NCBI RefSeq assembly: GCF_000283155.1
Contig: NW_004454240.1
Location: 3,507,781 to 3,571,780, forward strand
Length of the DNA stretch: 64,000 nt
Direction of reading: 5' to 3'
Source of the DNA: Ceratotherium simum simum
Taxonomy: Eukaryota; Chordata; Mammalia; Perissodactyla; Rhinocerotidae
Positions 36,565 through 48,449 of the stretch are shown in pieces. Position numbers and translations under genes: made by a program. The notes below the pieces were generated by a model. The model did no database searches, was not told the DNA's origin, and saw only the letters and a program-made list of their open reading frames with translations. Position 1 is the stretch's first letter. Every line of letters starts with the position of its first letter.

Positions 36565-39360
36565 CCAAGTTCCTGCAAAGCCCATTAACCCGGCTCAGTG
36601 CAGGCCCCCAGTGCAGGTCCCATGTGACTTGGTGAAGCCCCGTGTGTTTTGCTGAAAGAAAGGGCATGAGATCTCCAGCAGACCCAGCTAGAAACCTTGG
36701 AACCTGGGAGAGTCACCAGGGCCAGGGACAATGTTTGGGGACCTGGTTCTTCCCTTGGGCCCTGGACTTCTCTGGGACACAAGAGCATGGGACACTATGA
36801 GGTGCCCCAGCTCCTTTCTCTGCTCACAGCTTCCTTTTGACAGCTCAATCCACTCCATCACTCCCAAGGCTTTCAAAGGCTTGTCACAACTGAGAAAGCT
36901 GTGAGTGCCAGGTTTCCTAGATGGAGCCTAGGGCTGGTGGTTAAGGAGTAGGGATGGGTTAGGATGGGATTGAGGCTTTGCGGGCTAGAGAAAGTTGGGA
37001 GTGCTCAGCTTTTTGGCTGGAGAGGACAGATTAGGCCATTTACCTAAGAACAAATAGCCATTGGTGGAATAGGCAACCAGTCCAGAAAGAAACTCGAATT
37101 TGAGGTGGCCTTGGTATTTTCTTCAGAGCTCCATGCCTGCTGGCCACTAGCTATCAGCCCTGGGTGGGGTGGGAGGGGTGGTTTGCCCCGAGTAGTAAAT
37201 GACTCTGTATCAAGGAGTTACACTTGTCTCTGATCCCAGGGATCACTGGTTGGGCCTGGAGGGACATCTCTTGCCTTTCCCTGCCCCAGATCTTACCATT
37301 TCTTAATAAAGATAACAAAGACATTAGTTCCCACTCTTGATCTAAGGACCAGGACCATGTTTTTTTCTCCAGCAAGCATATGTGCTTCACAGAGCCATCC
37401 CCACTCTCTCACCCGCTCCCCTGGCAACCCTGGGCACTGGTGAGCTGGCTGGCCCCTTTGGAGAAGCTGTGCTTGTGAGGAGGCAATAGGATACTTAAGG
37501 CAAAAGGAACCTTTAGAAAAATTAATCTTCCACAGGAGGACTCACCAGAGAAAGAGGTTTGTACCTTTCGTGACTAACTAGGAATTTACCATATATTTCT
37601 CTCTTAAATTAGATTCACTCTTCAGGGCTTGCTTTTCCACTCAAGCCAATCCTCCTGTGTCGTTCAGCACACCTGCTGCCCAGGTAAGCCCCATGGCCAG
37701 CCCTGCCCTTGCCTCTGACTCTGCTCTCTCCTTTGGGGCCCTTGTGGCAACCCCTCCCTGGCTCTTTCAGAACGTTTCCCTGGAGTGGCTGCGAGTGGCC
37801 TCTTTCCTTCTGGGGGTAGGAGAGAGATGGAGCTCAGTGAGTGTTGGGAAAGGCAGTTTCCCATCCCCCATCCTCCCCCTAGCCCCACTGGGCCTTGGGC
37901 CTGGAACATTGTGCTGGGTTTATGGCCTTGAGGGGGACTATCTCTCCCTGCTCTGGGCTTGATGTATACTCCTTTGTTTTGTTTAAGCTTAAGCATGTTA
38001 GTGGCTCTCAGGCATGCCCCCAGCTTTCTGTATTTCAGACCCTACAGGGGAAGGATTGGGACCCTTCCATTGCAGCATGAAGTGGGGTGCCTGCAGTCAC
38101 ACAGGGCATTGACTGTGGAACAGATCTGCAGGCCATGGGGGACTGAGGCACCGCGAGGGGCTGGAGCTTGTGCATTTGGCAAGGGCTACTCTCAGAAGGA
38201 GACTTCACCTCAGGTGTTCACAAACTTTTTGGCCCCATTGTCAGGACAACTGTGTGTGGCTTTCCTGAAGGCTGTCTAGGACGAGGGCAGCAGTCTGAGG
38301 AAAAGCAGACTGGAGACCACACCTCTGGCCGTGCCCTACCTCGGAGCTAGGCCTTCTGCCAGGGCAGTGCCCAGCTGCTGTACCCCCTTGCCAAAGCTCA
38401 CCTACTTGCAGGATGTTGGACAGCAGCAACCTCATCCAGCTGCTCCTAGATACCTCCCTGGGGCTTAGTTCCTTGTACCTTCTGTAAGTTCTTGATCCTG
38501 TCCTCCCTTCTTCCCACATTTGCTCCAGCCAGGGAGCAAAGAATCTGGTATCTGTGTGTGCGACTTTGTGTGTGCACACATGAGCATGCATGCGCAGTGC
38601 ATTTGTCTGTGGGTATGTGAGTGTGTGCGTAGGCCTACCTGCACCCAGGAGAGGGTCAAGGGCTTCTTTCCAGAGAACAGGGGCCCAGAAGTCCCCAAGT
38701 CCATCCCCTGGGACTGGTAGGGATTGTGGAGAGCAGAGCCTGGTTCAGCTCCCTAGACCATGTCTCCACTTCCACTAGGTGGGCTTGGAGGAAGAGCTGG
38801 GTGGGAGAGGGGGTCTTGCTCAGGGTCACATAGTTCAGAAGCAACAGAGCTGAGACAAGACTCCGTGGCTCCTGATTCTCAGAGCAGTGTTTTTTCTACT
38901 ACGCCAGAGCGGAGAGAAGAATCTTCATTCTGTCAACCCCAGGAGCATTCGTGAGACCCACAGGAGCCGATGGACAGAGCAATGATTGGCTGGGTGTAAA
39001 GGGCCATGTGGCTGTGAGAGGTGACTCTTAGGTATTGTGTCTCCCTGGGGTATCTGGCAGAGTGCTAATCCCCGGAGGGCACTCAGTCCTTGTCTTCTTG
39101 CTTGCTGCGTTCTAGGACCTGCTGAACAATTCTCTCAGCTCCATGCCCACCCCATCTATGGGTGCTCAGATGCCTAAGCTGAACTGGCTTTGAGGGTCGC
39201 TCCATCAAAGCTCTTGGATTAGGGCTTAGGGCACACAGTCAGTTCCCTATAGCCCTTCTTTTCTTCTCCATCTTTCTACCCTTGATCTCCTGGCTTTACG
39301 GACTTTAGTCCCTTCGGCCTTGGCCAGTTAACCCCAATTGCAGCTGGAAGGATTTGAGTT
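36565..39360. other. Intergenic sequence, mostly unique
   Basis: No gene seen. A TG-rich stretch lies at about 38560-38635 and a weak MIR-like patch at about 38790-38930. Open frames of about 100 codons near 37657-37996 occur on both strands and have no recognisable domain. Confidence 0.5.
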
Positions 39361-39364
39361 AGAC

Positions 39365-39450
39365 CAAGGTTTCTCAACCTCGGCACTATTGACATTTTGG
39401 GTAGGGAAATTCTTTGTTATGGAGCCTGTCCTATGTCCTGAGCAGCAGGA
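39365..39450 (+). repeat. MER20-type hAT fragment
   Basis: GGTTTCTCAACCTCGGCAC, then TATTGACATTTTGGGTAGGG, then AATTCTTTGTTATGGAGCC is the left end of this element; the right part is missing. Confidence 0.7.
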
Positions 39451-39879
39451 TCTGTGAGCTGGTCTCCAGAGGAGGAACTCAGCCCCACTTTTGCCAGACA
39501 ATTTGAGTCCTTGCATGTCCTCCCCAAATTCTGATTTAACTGCCAGGCCTCATGGAAGTCATTTTAGACAGCCCCTTGCCTCCAAGCAAGAGGCTGCCAG
39601 ATAAGTGGGTGCTTTAGTGATTCACGAATGAGGAAGTGCTTCCTAACATCCAACCTCAATCTCTCCAGCTGCTCCCTAAACCTACTTCCTCTCTTTCCTC
39701 CATGGACATGGAAACCACTTCTCACTACCCTCTGGGTAAAGAAGTGGCTCAGTCATTTGTTGCTGCTTCTCTGACTGGGCTCCATTTTCAGTCCCCTTGC
39801 TCTGCCCAGCTTATCTCACTGGGTCTAATGCCCACTGCCCGCCCCCCAACTCCAGACTTTCTTTAGTCTTTAGAGTCTG

Positions 39880-40085
39880 ACAGACTAAGCTTCAAATCCA
39901 TGCTCCTTCATTTGCTAACTTTGTGACCTCAAGTAGGTCCCCTTACCTCTCTGGGTTTCAGTTGTTTTCATCCGTAAAATGGGGCTATTAATCGTAAGAC
40001 TCTTGTGAAAAGTAAGCAGGCTAATGCATATAAGGTACTCAACATAGTGCCTGGCATGGTCAGTGCATATTAAGTGTTAGAGGAG
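39880..40085. repeat. MIR
   Basis: GCTTCAAATCCATGCTCC, then TTTGTGACCTCAAGTAGG, then CCGTAAAATGGGGCTATTA, then GTGCCTGGCATGG. Confidence 0.8.
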
Positions 40086-40334
40086 GAAAGGCACGTAGAG
40101 TGTGTAAGCAGTGCTGGGCATTTGGAGGCACTAAACACATGTTAGCTACTATCGTGCTGATACCCACCTGTGGGGCTTTTGGAAACAAATCAAGTATACT
40201 TTATTGGAGGCCGTGCAGAGACTGACCTTGCTCCCCAGACAAGTGAAACCATGAGAAAAGGTGCTTCTGCCTGCTTCACCCCCACACCTCACGGCCGCCT
40301 CACTGACTGATCGTTTCCTACCCACCCAACACTG

Positions 40335-40500
40335 AGTCACAGAGACCCGATTTGTTCAAATCTGGTTCCACCACTAACTAGCTAGGTATAATGTTGGGCA
40401 AGTTCATTCCTTCACCTCTCTGAGCCTCAGTTTCTGCACCTATAAAATGGGGGTTAAAATTTTATCCACCTGCAGGGGTTTATGAATCTCTAATGAGAAA
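40335..40500. repeat. MIR
   Basis: TCAAATCTGGTTCCACC, then GGGCAAGTTCATTCCTTCAC, then CCTATAAAATGGGGGTTAA. Confidence 0.8.
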
Positions 40501-40504
40501 ACAG

Positions 40505-41830
40505 GTGGGTGAGCTGTGTCAACCACACTGGAAAGGGGTTGGTTTTCATTTCTGTTGTTCCCTTGCTTTCTCTGAGCCCTGAGCCCTGTCTCCCTTCTTA
40601 GCACCCTGCTCCCTTACCCCTCATCTCACTCTCCCTTCATCTCCTCTGCTTCCCCTCCCCATAAAGCTGTCACAGGCCAGGACATGGCCATTTGCTCTGC
40701 CTGCACAAGCAGTGCTTGTTTATGCTGGCGTTTTTCTGTGACCTGGACAATGTGTCCCACTCCATGGACAAGCTGGAGCCACTGATTCAGTTGCCTCCCC
40801 CTAGGGGGGCTGGTTGGAAGAGGCCAGCCTCAGGCTGAGCCCAGCTCTTCTCTCTCCCCTCAGAGGAGAGGAGGCTGGGAGCCTGGGGGCTCTGCCTCCC
40901 TGTCAGGAGCCCTGGGCCATAAATTGCTCTCATTTGATAGCAAGCAGCTTGTCCAAGGTCATAGGAGCCAGTGAGAGGCCCTGACAGGAACTTGCTTGCC
41001 TCTCTGGACTAGCAAGCTTAGCTGGGGTGGAGTTGGGAAATGAGAAGAGGTGTCTACACTCCAACAAGCGAGGCAGGAAGTGCTGCTGTGGTCACACACG
41101 CTAGATGCGCCGCAAGTGTAGAGACAGGCTTCCAGCTGCACAGGCCTCTGCGCCTCTGTCCCCCTGAGGAAACAGCAAGAGTTTTACTCTTTTATAGGCT
41201 CTGCACTGCCCTCTGCCAGGGCCAGGTTATCGTTAGGCAAAGTCATCCCAGCACCTAATTGTCCATGAAAATGTTTTAATTTTAATTTATTTTAACATCA
41301 GAAGAAAGAAATGAATATAATAACAGCAAATACATAACGATTAGTCCAGCATGGAGAATATTTGTCTTTATACCAATGCAGTCATAAAATATATTTTTTA
41401 ATATTGTTTACGAAGGAAGGGCCCGTGAAAGCAAAAGTAGCCAGGGCCCATGATAGTTTAGCTGTAGCCCTGGTCTCTGCTCAATCCCAGGCCCTCCCCA
41501 TCAGCTTGAGGCACCATCTGCCTGTCTTAAAGGCTATGGCAGGCAGTCCAGGGTCCTTTCTGAGCACTGCCTGGCCTGCCCACCAGCTGGAATCCCAGAG
41601 GCAGGCAGAGCAGGCCAGCTCCCAGCAAGCTGCAGGGGTGGGCTGGGGACAGAGAAGGGCAGCCTCCATGACCACTGTGCATTCCTGCCCCTCTTCCCTC
41701 CCTCCTGGTCTCGTTTCTTTTCAGCCAGCTTTCCTCAAATGCCTTTCCTCCTTCCAGCTCTCACACCTACCACTCCCGGTTCCCTTCCCACTGTCCCCCT
41801 ATACACACCAGCGAGAGGTAGGAGTCTCCT
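40505..41830. other. Intergenic sequence, mostly unique
   Basis: No gene seen. The start of a 286-codon open frame (41362-42222) lies here; see rejected items. An AT-rich patch at about 41265-41420 is of unknown type. Confidence 0.5.
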
Positions 41831-41839
41831 CGCTCTTTG

Positions 41840-42075
41840 TACTGGGCTGTAGTAGAAAGAAAACGGGCTTGGGATTCTGGGCAGAAGTCTCAGTTCAGCT
41901 GCTTACTTGCTGTGTACCCCAAGGCAAGTCTCCTTGCCTCTCATATTCTCAGATTTCCATCTGGAAAAAGGGGATGCTGACACCTCACAGGGAACTTTTG
42001 AGGTTGAAAGGACACCCTGTGTGGGAAAGTGAATGGCATGGTGCCTGTTACATGATAGGCGCTAAGTATCCACGT
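41840..42075. repeat. MIR
   Basis: GCTTGGGATTCTGGGCAG, then CTGTGTACCCCAAGGCAAG, then CATCTGGAAAAAGGGGATG, then GCCTGTTACATGATAGGCGC. This fills the 3' half of the longest intergenic open frame. Confidence 0.7.
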
Positions 42076-42549
42076 GTTCCCTCCTGGGCAGTGGAAGGGT
42101 TTGACGCTGTCCTGTCCTTCCCCACCCTTCCCCAGGTTCCTTCGAGCTCCACGCCCCCTCACATTCCTGGCCCCTGCCACATGTACTCTCAAGTCTCCCT
42201 GCTCCAACCCTCAAATATTTAGCTGCATTCAGCACACACTCCCTTGAGCTCCCTGACACTGACTCTTCTAGACCAGACTGTGCTGGACACTGACCCTGGG
42301 GCCACAGACATGATTCTCACCTGGTCCCTGTCTTTAATGTCACAGCCTAGGCGAGGATGCAGGCTTGTACATTTGAGGTTGGTTTTGTATGACAAAAGTG
42401 CACTCAAAAAGTGTTTCAGGAGCTCCGGGGTGGGTTGGTTAGGAAAGGCCGGCTGGGAATGGAAGGGTATGAACAGCTAGAGAGGATAATTTTGGGGCAA
42501 GCCAAGTGGCGGGAGTCCTATAGAGCAAGGGCTTAGAGTGAACGAGCCA

Positions 42550-42765
42550 ACACAATAAATAGTGATGAAATGGTCACTTTATGCCTATGACTGTACTTGG
42601 CACTGTGCTAGGTGCATGGGTTCCTCTCAACACCCTAGCAAGGTAGGCATTCCTATACCCATTTTACAGATGAGAAAACTGAGGCTAGGAGAGTGAAATG
42701 GCTTACTCAAGATCACACTGCTAAGAAGTGGCAAAACCAGGACTTGAAGCCACCTGTGTGTGTCT
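42550..42765. repeat. MIR
   Basis: CACTGTGCTAGGTGCATGG, then CCCATTTTACAGATGAGAAA, then CTGAGGCTAGGAGAGTG. A well-preserved copy. Confidence 0.88.
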
Positions 42766-43069
42766 CCAGATGCCTTTCAGCAGACCTCCCTGCCTCCTCA
42801 AGCTGGGCACTATGAAGGACTCAGAGATGAACCCCATAAGGATCCTGATCCCAGGTGCTCCCAGGGTAATGGGGAGACTGGTAATGTGACTGGTACCTGA
42901 AGAACCCTAAGAGGTGGCATAAGCAAGATGGAAGCCTTGAAACAGATGCAAAGGGCAGTGACAACTCAGAGGAGGGAGAGGGTAACCTTTGCTGGAAGCT
43001 TCAGGGATGACTTCCTGGTGGAGACTTATTTGAGTTGAGTGTTGCCAGACTAGTGAGGTTTGAGCATGA

Positions 43070-43255
43070 TAACACTTTGCAACAATCAACCTATTTTGCT
43101 AAGCAATCCATACATCACTCTGAGTCTCATTTTATGTATGGGGAAACAGGGGCCCTGAAAGGTTAAATAACTTGCCCACTGCCCCACAGCAAAGAAATGG
43201 CAGAGCTGAGACTTGAACTTGGGTCCTCTGAGTCCAAGACAGTCCTACATCCACT
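43070..43255. repeat. MIR
   Basis: CTCATTTTATGTATGGGGA, then AACAGGGGCCCTGAAAGG, then GCAGAGCTGAGACTTGAAC. Confidence 0.8.
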
Positions 43256-43639
43256 CCTGGCAGAGGAAACTAAAGGAGCATGCCCGAGACATGGCTGGAG
43301 AAGGGAAGTGAAGGGGAGGAGGAACTTGGTGGACAGGTCAAGGCTGCATTGTGGGGTCCTGAATGCCACAGTGTGGTAGTCACTTGAGGGGGAAGTGGAG
43401 GCATTGATAGTTTTTGAGTCAGAAAGACATAGGATGACACTTGACTTTACAAAGATTCACCTGGTGCTAGGCATAGGTGGAAATGGGTGAGAGAAGAGAG
43501 AAAAGAGGTGAGGGCCTCTCCGTAATGTCCAGGTGGAAAGGAATGCAATATGAACTGGGGTGCCTCAGACACTGGGGCTCGGGTCTGGATACGGGAGACG
43601 CTGTGGAGGTAGACTAAGCAGGATGTGGATAGTTCCTCT

Positions 43640-44160
43640 TTAGAACCATGTGATCTGGCCCCTACCTACCTCTCTGACTCCATCTCTTCCCACACCCCCC
43701 TTGCTCCCTGCACCCCAGCCAAGCTGACCAGCTGCTCATCCTAGAAAATGCCAACTTTGTCCCCACCCCAGGACCATTGTACTTGCTGACTATTTCCTTT
43801 GCCCAGCACTCTTCCCCTTAGATCTTTGCATGGTTGATTCCTTCTCCTCCCTTGGGTCTTGGCTTACATGTCACCTCCTCAGAAAGGTGCTCCCTGACCA
43901 CCCTAATGAAGTAAGCAGTCAGTCACTACCCCCTTACCCTGCTGTATTGCCTGCATCACCCTTATCATAGCTGAAGTTAGCTCGTGTATGTGTTTACTGT
44001 CTACCTCTCCTGACTCACTCATCTACTCGAATGTGTGCTAACGGCAGGTGGGAACCTTGTCAGTCTTGTTCACTGCTGTATTCCCTGCATCTCAACAGAG
44101 TCTGGCACATAACAGACATTTCACAACTACTTGTTGAATGGCAGAAGGGACGAGTGTTTG
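43640..44160 (+). repeat. L2 3' region, sense
   Basis: CATGTGATCTGGCCCCTACC, then CCTTGGGTCTTGGCTTACATG, then CCTGACCACCCTAATGAAG, then CTGGCACATAACAGACATTT and CTTGTTGAATG. Clear L2 3' order. Confidence 0.85.
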
Positions 44161-44161
44161 A

Positions 44162-44183
44162 ATGGATGGATGGATGGATGGAT
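44162..44183. repeat. (GGAT)n short tetranucleotide repeat
   Basis: About five GGAT/TGGA units at the tail of the sense L2, where such tail repeats are common. Confidence 0.8.
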
Positions 44184-44939
44184 GCATTGGTTGTGCAGAA
44201 AGGTGACAGGGAGGGAGGGGTTATGGCTGATTTGGGGATCTGAGCTGGGCAACCAGGAAGATAACAGTGCCACCAACAGAACAGGCAACGGGGAGCAGAC
44301 TGTGTGTGGGAAGATGATGAGTTTAGCCTGGGCCTGTTGAATTTGATATGCAGTTGGGGCTTACAAGTAGAAATGTCCACTCATCAGTGGGAAATACTGT
44401 TCTGAGCTCAAAGAAGTCATGGGGCTCTGGATAGCGATGGGGGGCAGCATCTGTATACAGGTGTAAACTAAAACGATGAATGTCAGTGAGGTCCCTAATG
44501 AGCAAGGTGAGGCAGGGAGGAGAAGGATGAGGAAGAACTTGGAGGAATGCTTGAGGTTGGGGTGGGGCAGAGGGACGACAGAAGTGGGACGGGCAAGGAA
44601 AGAAGGCCAGGAGCTATGGCCAAAAGAGTGGGAAGAGATCTCATTGTATGGAAGAAGGGGGACTCAAGAAGGAAGATATGCCATGTTCTTAAGGAGGAAG
44701 TAGAGTGAAGACCAATCAGTAGTTAGGATGTACAACGCCACTAGGATATTTTGAGCCTGGTGAGGAGGTAGGTGTGTCCAGAATATTGGGAGCTGAGGCT
44801 GTGGGGGTCTGAGAGCCAAGAGGATAAGTAGGGCCTTGATGCCAAACAGAAAATAATATACATACCCCACCCACTCACCCAAGCCCAAGCCCTCCCCACA
44901 GAGCCTGACTGGCAGGGAGGAGGCAGGGCAGAGGAGACT

Positions 44940-45150
44940 ACCATTTATTCAAGTCTGCTATGTGCTAGGCACCAGGCAGCCACAGTCACAACCATTGGCT
45001 CATTTAGCCTTGATGACAACCTTGCAAGATATAAATGATTATTATCCTTATCTTCTATGAGGAAAAAGAAATCAGAAAGGTTAAATGTGTCACTTAAGGT
45101 CACACAACCAGGCTATAATGTACTAGATTTGAACTTGGATCTGTCTACCA
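44940..45150. repeat. MIR
   Basis: CTATGTGCTAGGCACCAGG, then TTATCTTCTATGAGGAAAAAG, then CACTTAAGGTCACACAACC. Confidence 0.85.
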
Positions 45151-45154
45151 TCTA

Positions 45155-46925
45155 CCCACAGCTACTCAAGCAACAGGGTGCTGGAGACTAGAAAATAATA
45201 GATGGAAGCTCAGAGATAGATTGTCCAATTCCCACATGGGATTCACCCGCAGCCTGGTTTCTTTGAGGTACTGGGTCAGTGAAAGCACAAGGGAGAAAGT
45301 ATAGGCAACAGGATTGGGAATTTGAGGGTGAGAGTTCTCCGGCACCAGGGAAAGGAAAAGGCCAACTCAGGGTTGGTCGAGGTATAAGGCTGAGGGCTGG
45401 AAATGGCCATGGGCGGTGCTTGCCATGTGTGTGGGAGTGAGGTGCGTGGGTGGTCTCATCATGATACCCACTCCCCCGTCTATTGGCCATGATGGTCCAT
45501 TAACGGACTGCACAGTGGGCCAGGCAGAGGCAGGGATGAGAGCTTCTGCTTTATGCAGAGGGACAACACTAAGATCCAGAGTAGCTCCCCTGCTTGGCAC
45601 TACCTCTCCCAGGATGCCGGACATGAGGGATTCACACTGGGCAGCTGGGTCAGGGCAGCAGAGTCCAGAGCTGAAAGGTTGGGGGAATTCTCTGGCCCTT
45701 CCAAGAGCCTCCCTCATAACTCTTTATCTGTTTCCTTGTAACCATCAGCTGGGTGGTCATTTTCATACTGCCCATTAACAGCATGCCCAACCCCATCCTC
45801 TGTACCATCACTCAGGCTCCTTCCATAACCAGGTGCCTGTGCTAGAAGGCCTCCTGGCTGCCTTCCTCAAAAACTACTGGCCAGAGCTTTACACTGGTGT
45901 CCCTTAACACCAGTGCTGCTTGAGCGCTCTCCCATCCCACACCCACACATGGGGGTGCATCTATTGTTTTCCCAAAGGCAAGGAACTGACAGGCCCTCTG
46001 CTCCACCTAGCTTCCTGACAGGGCTAGCCAAGACACCCTGGCAGCATCAGTAAATAAAGGCCAAAGGCATGTAGGGACAGCTGAACCCAGAAGAAGAGAA
46101 TGGAATGAAGTGACAGAAAACTTGACAGGCACCCCAATCTGTTCAGGCTGGGTGGGGGTGTTGACTGGGGTGGGCCAACCTAAACACTTCCTGAGCCAGA
46201 CTTATGATGAGGTATCACTGGCCTGTTTGGCCCACAATGAGGCTGAGGTTCAGAGAGAGAGAACAGGACTTGTGTTCCAGGCTACTCGACAGCACTCAAG
46301 GGATGCAAACACAGATACGATTACAAAGCCTATACTCTCTCTGTAGCTGCCCCTCAGAGCTGGGGAATTTTATGGCTACAGCAACATGGCAAAGGCAAGC
46401 TCCTTCCTGCGGGAAAGTCAAAATGAGCGGGCCCCTCTAGTACCCTGGTATTTGCTGGCCACTGGAGCCAGACTAGGGGCTGCCTCAAGGCACTCAGACC
46501 TCTCATATGCTGGCTTATGGTTGGAACAGCTTCCCCAAGCCTCCTGGGACTGGGTCTCTCCTCTTCATCCTTCAGCTTGGGCTGGGTGTAGCAGGGGAAG
46601 GAAGGACAGCATAGCAAGGGGCATCTCTCCTTTGGGCTAGTGTCAGGATGACTGAAGGCGTGGTTGTGGGCCACTCAGATCAGGGACCCTGGCCAGATCA
46701 GGGGATGGGGTCTTCAGCTTCTGCCCAAGCCCTGGCTTCTTGAATCCCGCCTCCCCACTCCCAAATCACCTCCCAAAGAGAAGAGCTGAGGCCCTTCCCC
46801 ATTCCTCCTGTAGTCCCCCCTTGAGTCCTATGCCGGTAATGCTCACAACCTCTGATCTTAACACCAAGCCCGCACTGTAACCCGTCCCCAATCCTGAGCC
46901 CATTGTCTCAGCAAAGACAGCCACA
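45155..46925. other. Intergenic sequence past the STARD8 end, mostly unique
   Basis: No gene or clear repeat recognised. Several open frames of 75-120 codons lie on both strands without domain features. Confidence 0.5.
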
Positions 46926-46951
46926 CAGCCAGAGTGCATCTCTAGAAATGT

Positions 46952-46957
46952 TTTATT
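46952..46957 (-). terminator. Distal STARD8 polyadenylation signal
   Basis: AATAAA on the minus strand, about 1.38 kb after the stop codon. The plus strand reads TTTATT within GTTTTATTG. Cleavage is expected about 10-30 nt further left. Assigned from the motif and the 3' UTR length only. Confidence 0.7.
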
Positions 46958-47083
46958 GTTCTGCTGAAGGGTCACATGGATCTTGCTCTCCACCTACCCC
47001 ATCTCATCTTAAGTGCCTTGCCCCCCGCAAGGCTTTCCAGATCCCTGCTCCCACCCACAGATTATAATGTACTCATGATAGAA

Positions 47084-47152
47084 TATATGTGTGTGTATAC
47101 AGATGTGTATATATATACACAGACACACACACACAAATACATATATATATTC
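47084..47152. repeat. Compound (TG)/(TA)/(CA) microsatellite, hairpin-forming
   Basis: TG and TA runs on the left are followed by TA and CA runs on the right. At the centre is a perfect palindrome TGTGTATATATATACACA (47104-47121). The flanking GTGTGT and ACACAC arms can extend the pairing with offsets. It lies between the two poly(A) signals of STARD8. Confidence 0.8.
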
Positions 47153-47229
47153 TGACTGTACAGTATTTATAGGTACAAATAAAATAGGCTTAAAAATTAC
47201 AACATTGGGTGGGACCCATCCCACTCTAG

Positions 47230-47235
47230 TTTATT
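47230..47235 (-). terminator. Proximal polyadenylation signal in STARD8 3' UTR
   Basis: A second canonical AATAAA on the minus strand, about 280 nt before the distal one. It would give a 3' UTR of about 1.1 kb and would keep the gene end ahead of the TG/TA/CA hairpin. Its use is unknown. Confidence 0.5.
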
Positions 47236-48331
47236 CATCTGAAAGAAAAATAAAGCACCAGTTGGCATTTGAATGGCATTTGAATTTCCACATGAACCAA
47301 GATGGCCAGTGGGTGCGATAGGTCAGGTTTGGATCAAGCCCCAGCTGGCTGAGATGACACTAGGCCCTTCTATTTGGCTGGCTGGCCGCCTGAGCCAGGG
47401 GCCAGGTCTCTGCTTGAGGAAGGGGCTATTATGTCAGCCTGCTACGGCAGAAGAAAGGATGTGGACACAGATATGTGTCTCCTCGCCACCATCTGCTTTT
47501 GCTCAGCCTGTGCAGTAGGAGTGAGCCTGTTTACTCTCCAGATATGGCAGCGTGTGGCCAGAGGCTACACAGGACCCCAGGGAGTGGCAGATAAAGTGTG
47601 GGGCCCAAGCTAGAGGAGACTGGTTCATTGGTCTCTTGAGACCTGAGAAAGGAAAGTGCCTTCCCACTCTCACATCCCAAGCTATCCCAAATCATCGTCG
47701 CCTGTCAGTGCCCACTCTTTAAATTACCCTCATAAAAATCAGCATTGTACTTACACAAATAAAACAGCTCATGGTGGTTGGCGCTGCCTTGTGCTCTGCC
47801 CCTGTGCCTGTCCACTCCAGTCCAATTTCTCTGGAAAAGCCAGTTCAGGGCCAACGTTGGGCCCAAAGGCAGGACCAGAACTTCCTGTCCAACCTCAAAG
47901 TGACCCTAGCACCAAACAGGATGGCTTGGCCTCTCAGACGGTGGAGATCTGGGAGCACACACTGCTTTCTACCTCCTTCCCCCTGCAGTAGGGCTTCAGA
48001 TTGACTGGTGGCTCCACGGGCCTGTAGGGCAGCAGCATCTTCTCGCTCCTAAAATGACTCCTCTCTCTCTCTCTGTCTCCCCCTCTCCCTCGGGGGGGCA
48101 GAACACAGGTTTGAGGGTGGAGGTGGAGTGGAGATGGAACACTGAAATTCTCTTTTCCTCCCCTACATGGGTGGAGAAGCTTCAGGAAATAAGAGGGACA
48201 GGCAGCTAGGGATGCACAGGCCTGGCTCTGCCCCTGGAAGCAGCATCCGAGGGCTGCTCTACTCTCATTTCCCCCTTACTCCCTTGGCGCCAGGGGGCCC
48301 AGGTGCTGCCACTCTGGGACCAGGCTGAGGC

Positions 48332-48449
48332 TCACAACTTTGTCTCAGGGCCAGCTGCTTGCAAGGTGGGGAAGGAGTCCCGGATCTTTGCCACTTCCAT
48401 GGCACACAGGTGCCCAAAGACTTTGTTGTACCAGTCAGGAGAGCGGCCC
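48332..48449 (-). CDS. STARD8: STARD8 terminal coding exon
   Basis: The acceptor CTCCCCAG is followed by GRSPDWYNKVFGHLCAMEV and the C-terminus AGPETKL, with TGA at 48334-48332. It forms the last START helix. The C-terminal GPETK(L/I) ending is shared with DLC1. Confidence 0.96.

Larger units (their letters stand above)
43290..44700 (-). repeat. L2 fossil, interrupted by an opposite L2
   Basis: Antisense L2 text occurs at about 43290-43620 and again at about 44290-44700 (GAAGATGATGAGTTTAGCC, then GCATCTGTATACAGG). The middle is a sense L2. Treated as one copy with low certainty. Confidence 0.5.
46930..48331 (-). other. STARD8: STARD8 3' untranslated region
   Basis: About 1.4 kb follows the stop codon. 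The distal end is placed by the minus-strand AATAAA at 46957-46952. The region holds a second AATAAA at 47235-47230, a hairpin-forming TG/TA/CA microsatellite at about 47084-47152 and a CT-rich patch near 48060-48092. No repeat of the ERE, L1 or L2 type was recognised inside it. The length is typical for this gene. Confidence 0.75.

Noticed and set aside
37657..37996. Overlapping open frames of 101 and 110 codons on opposite strands
   Set aside because: No domain, no splice or promoter context, and mutual overlap is typical of GC-rich noncoding DNA.
41362..42222. A 286-codon open frame on the plus strand
   Set aside because: The second half crosses a MIR and the first half has no domain, no codon signature and no splice context. 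Chance is likely in a stop-poor GC-rich stretch.
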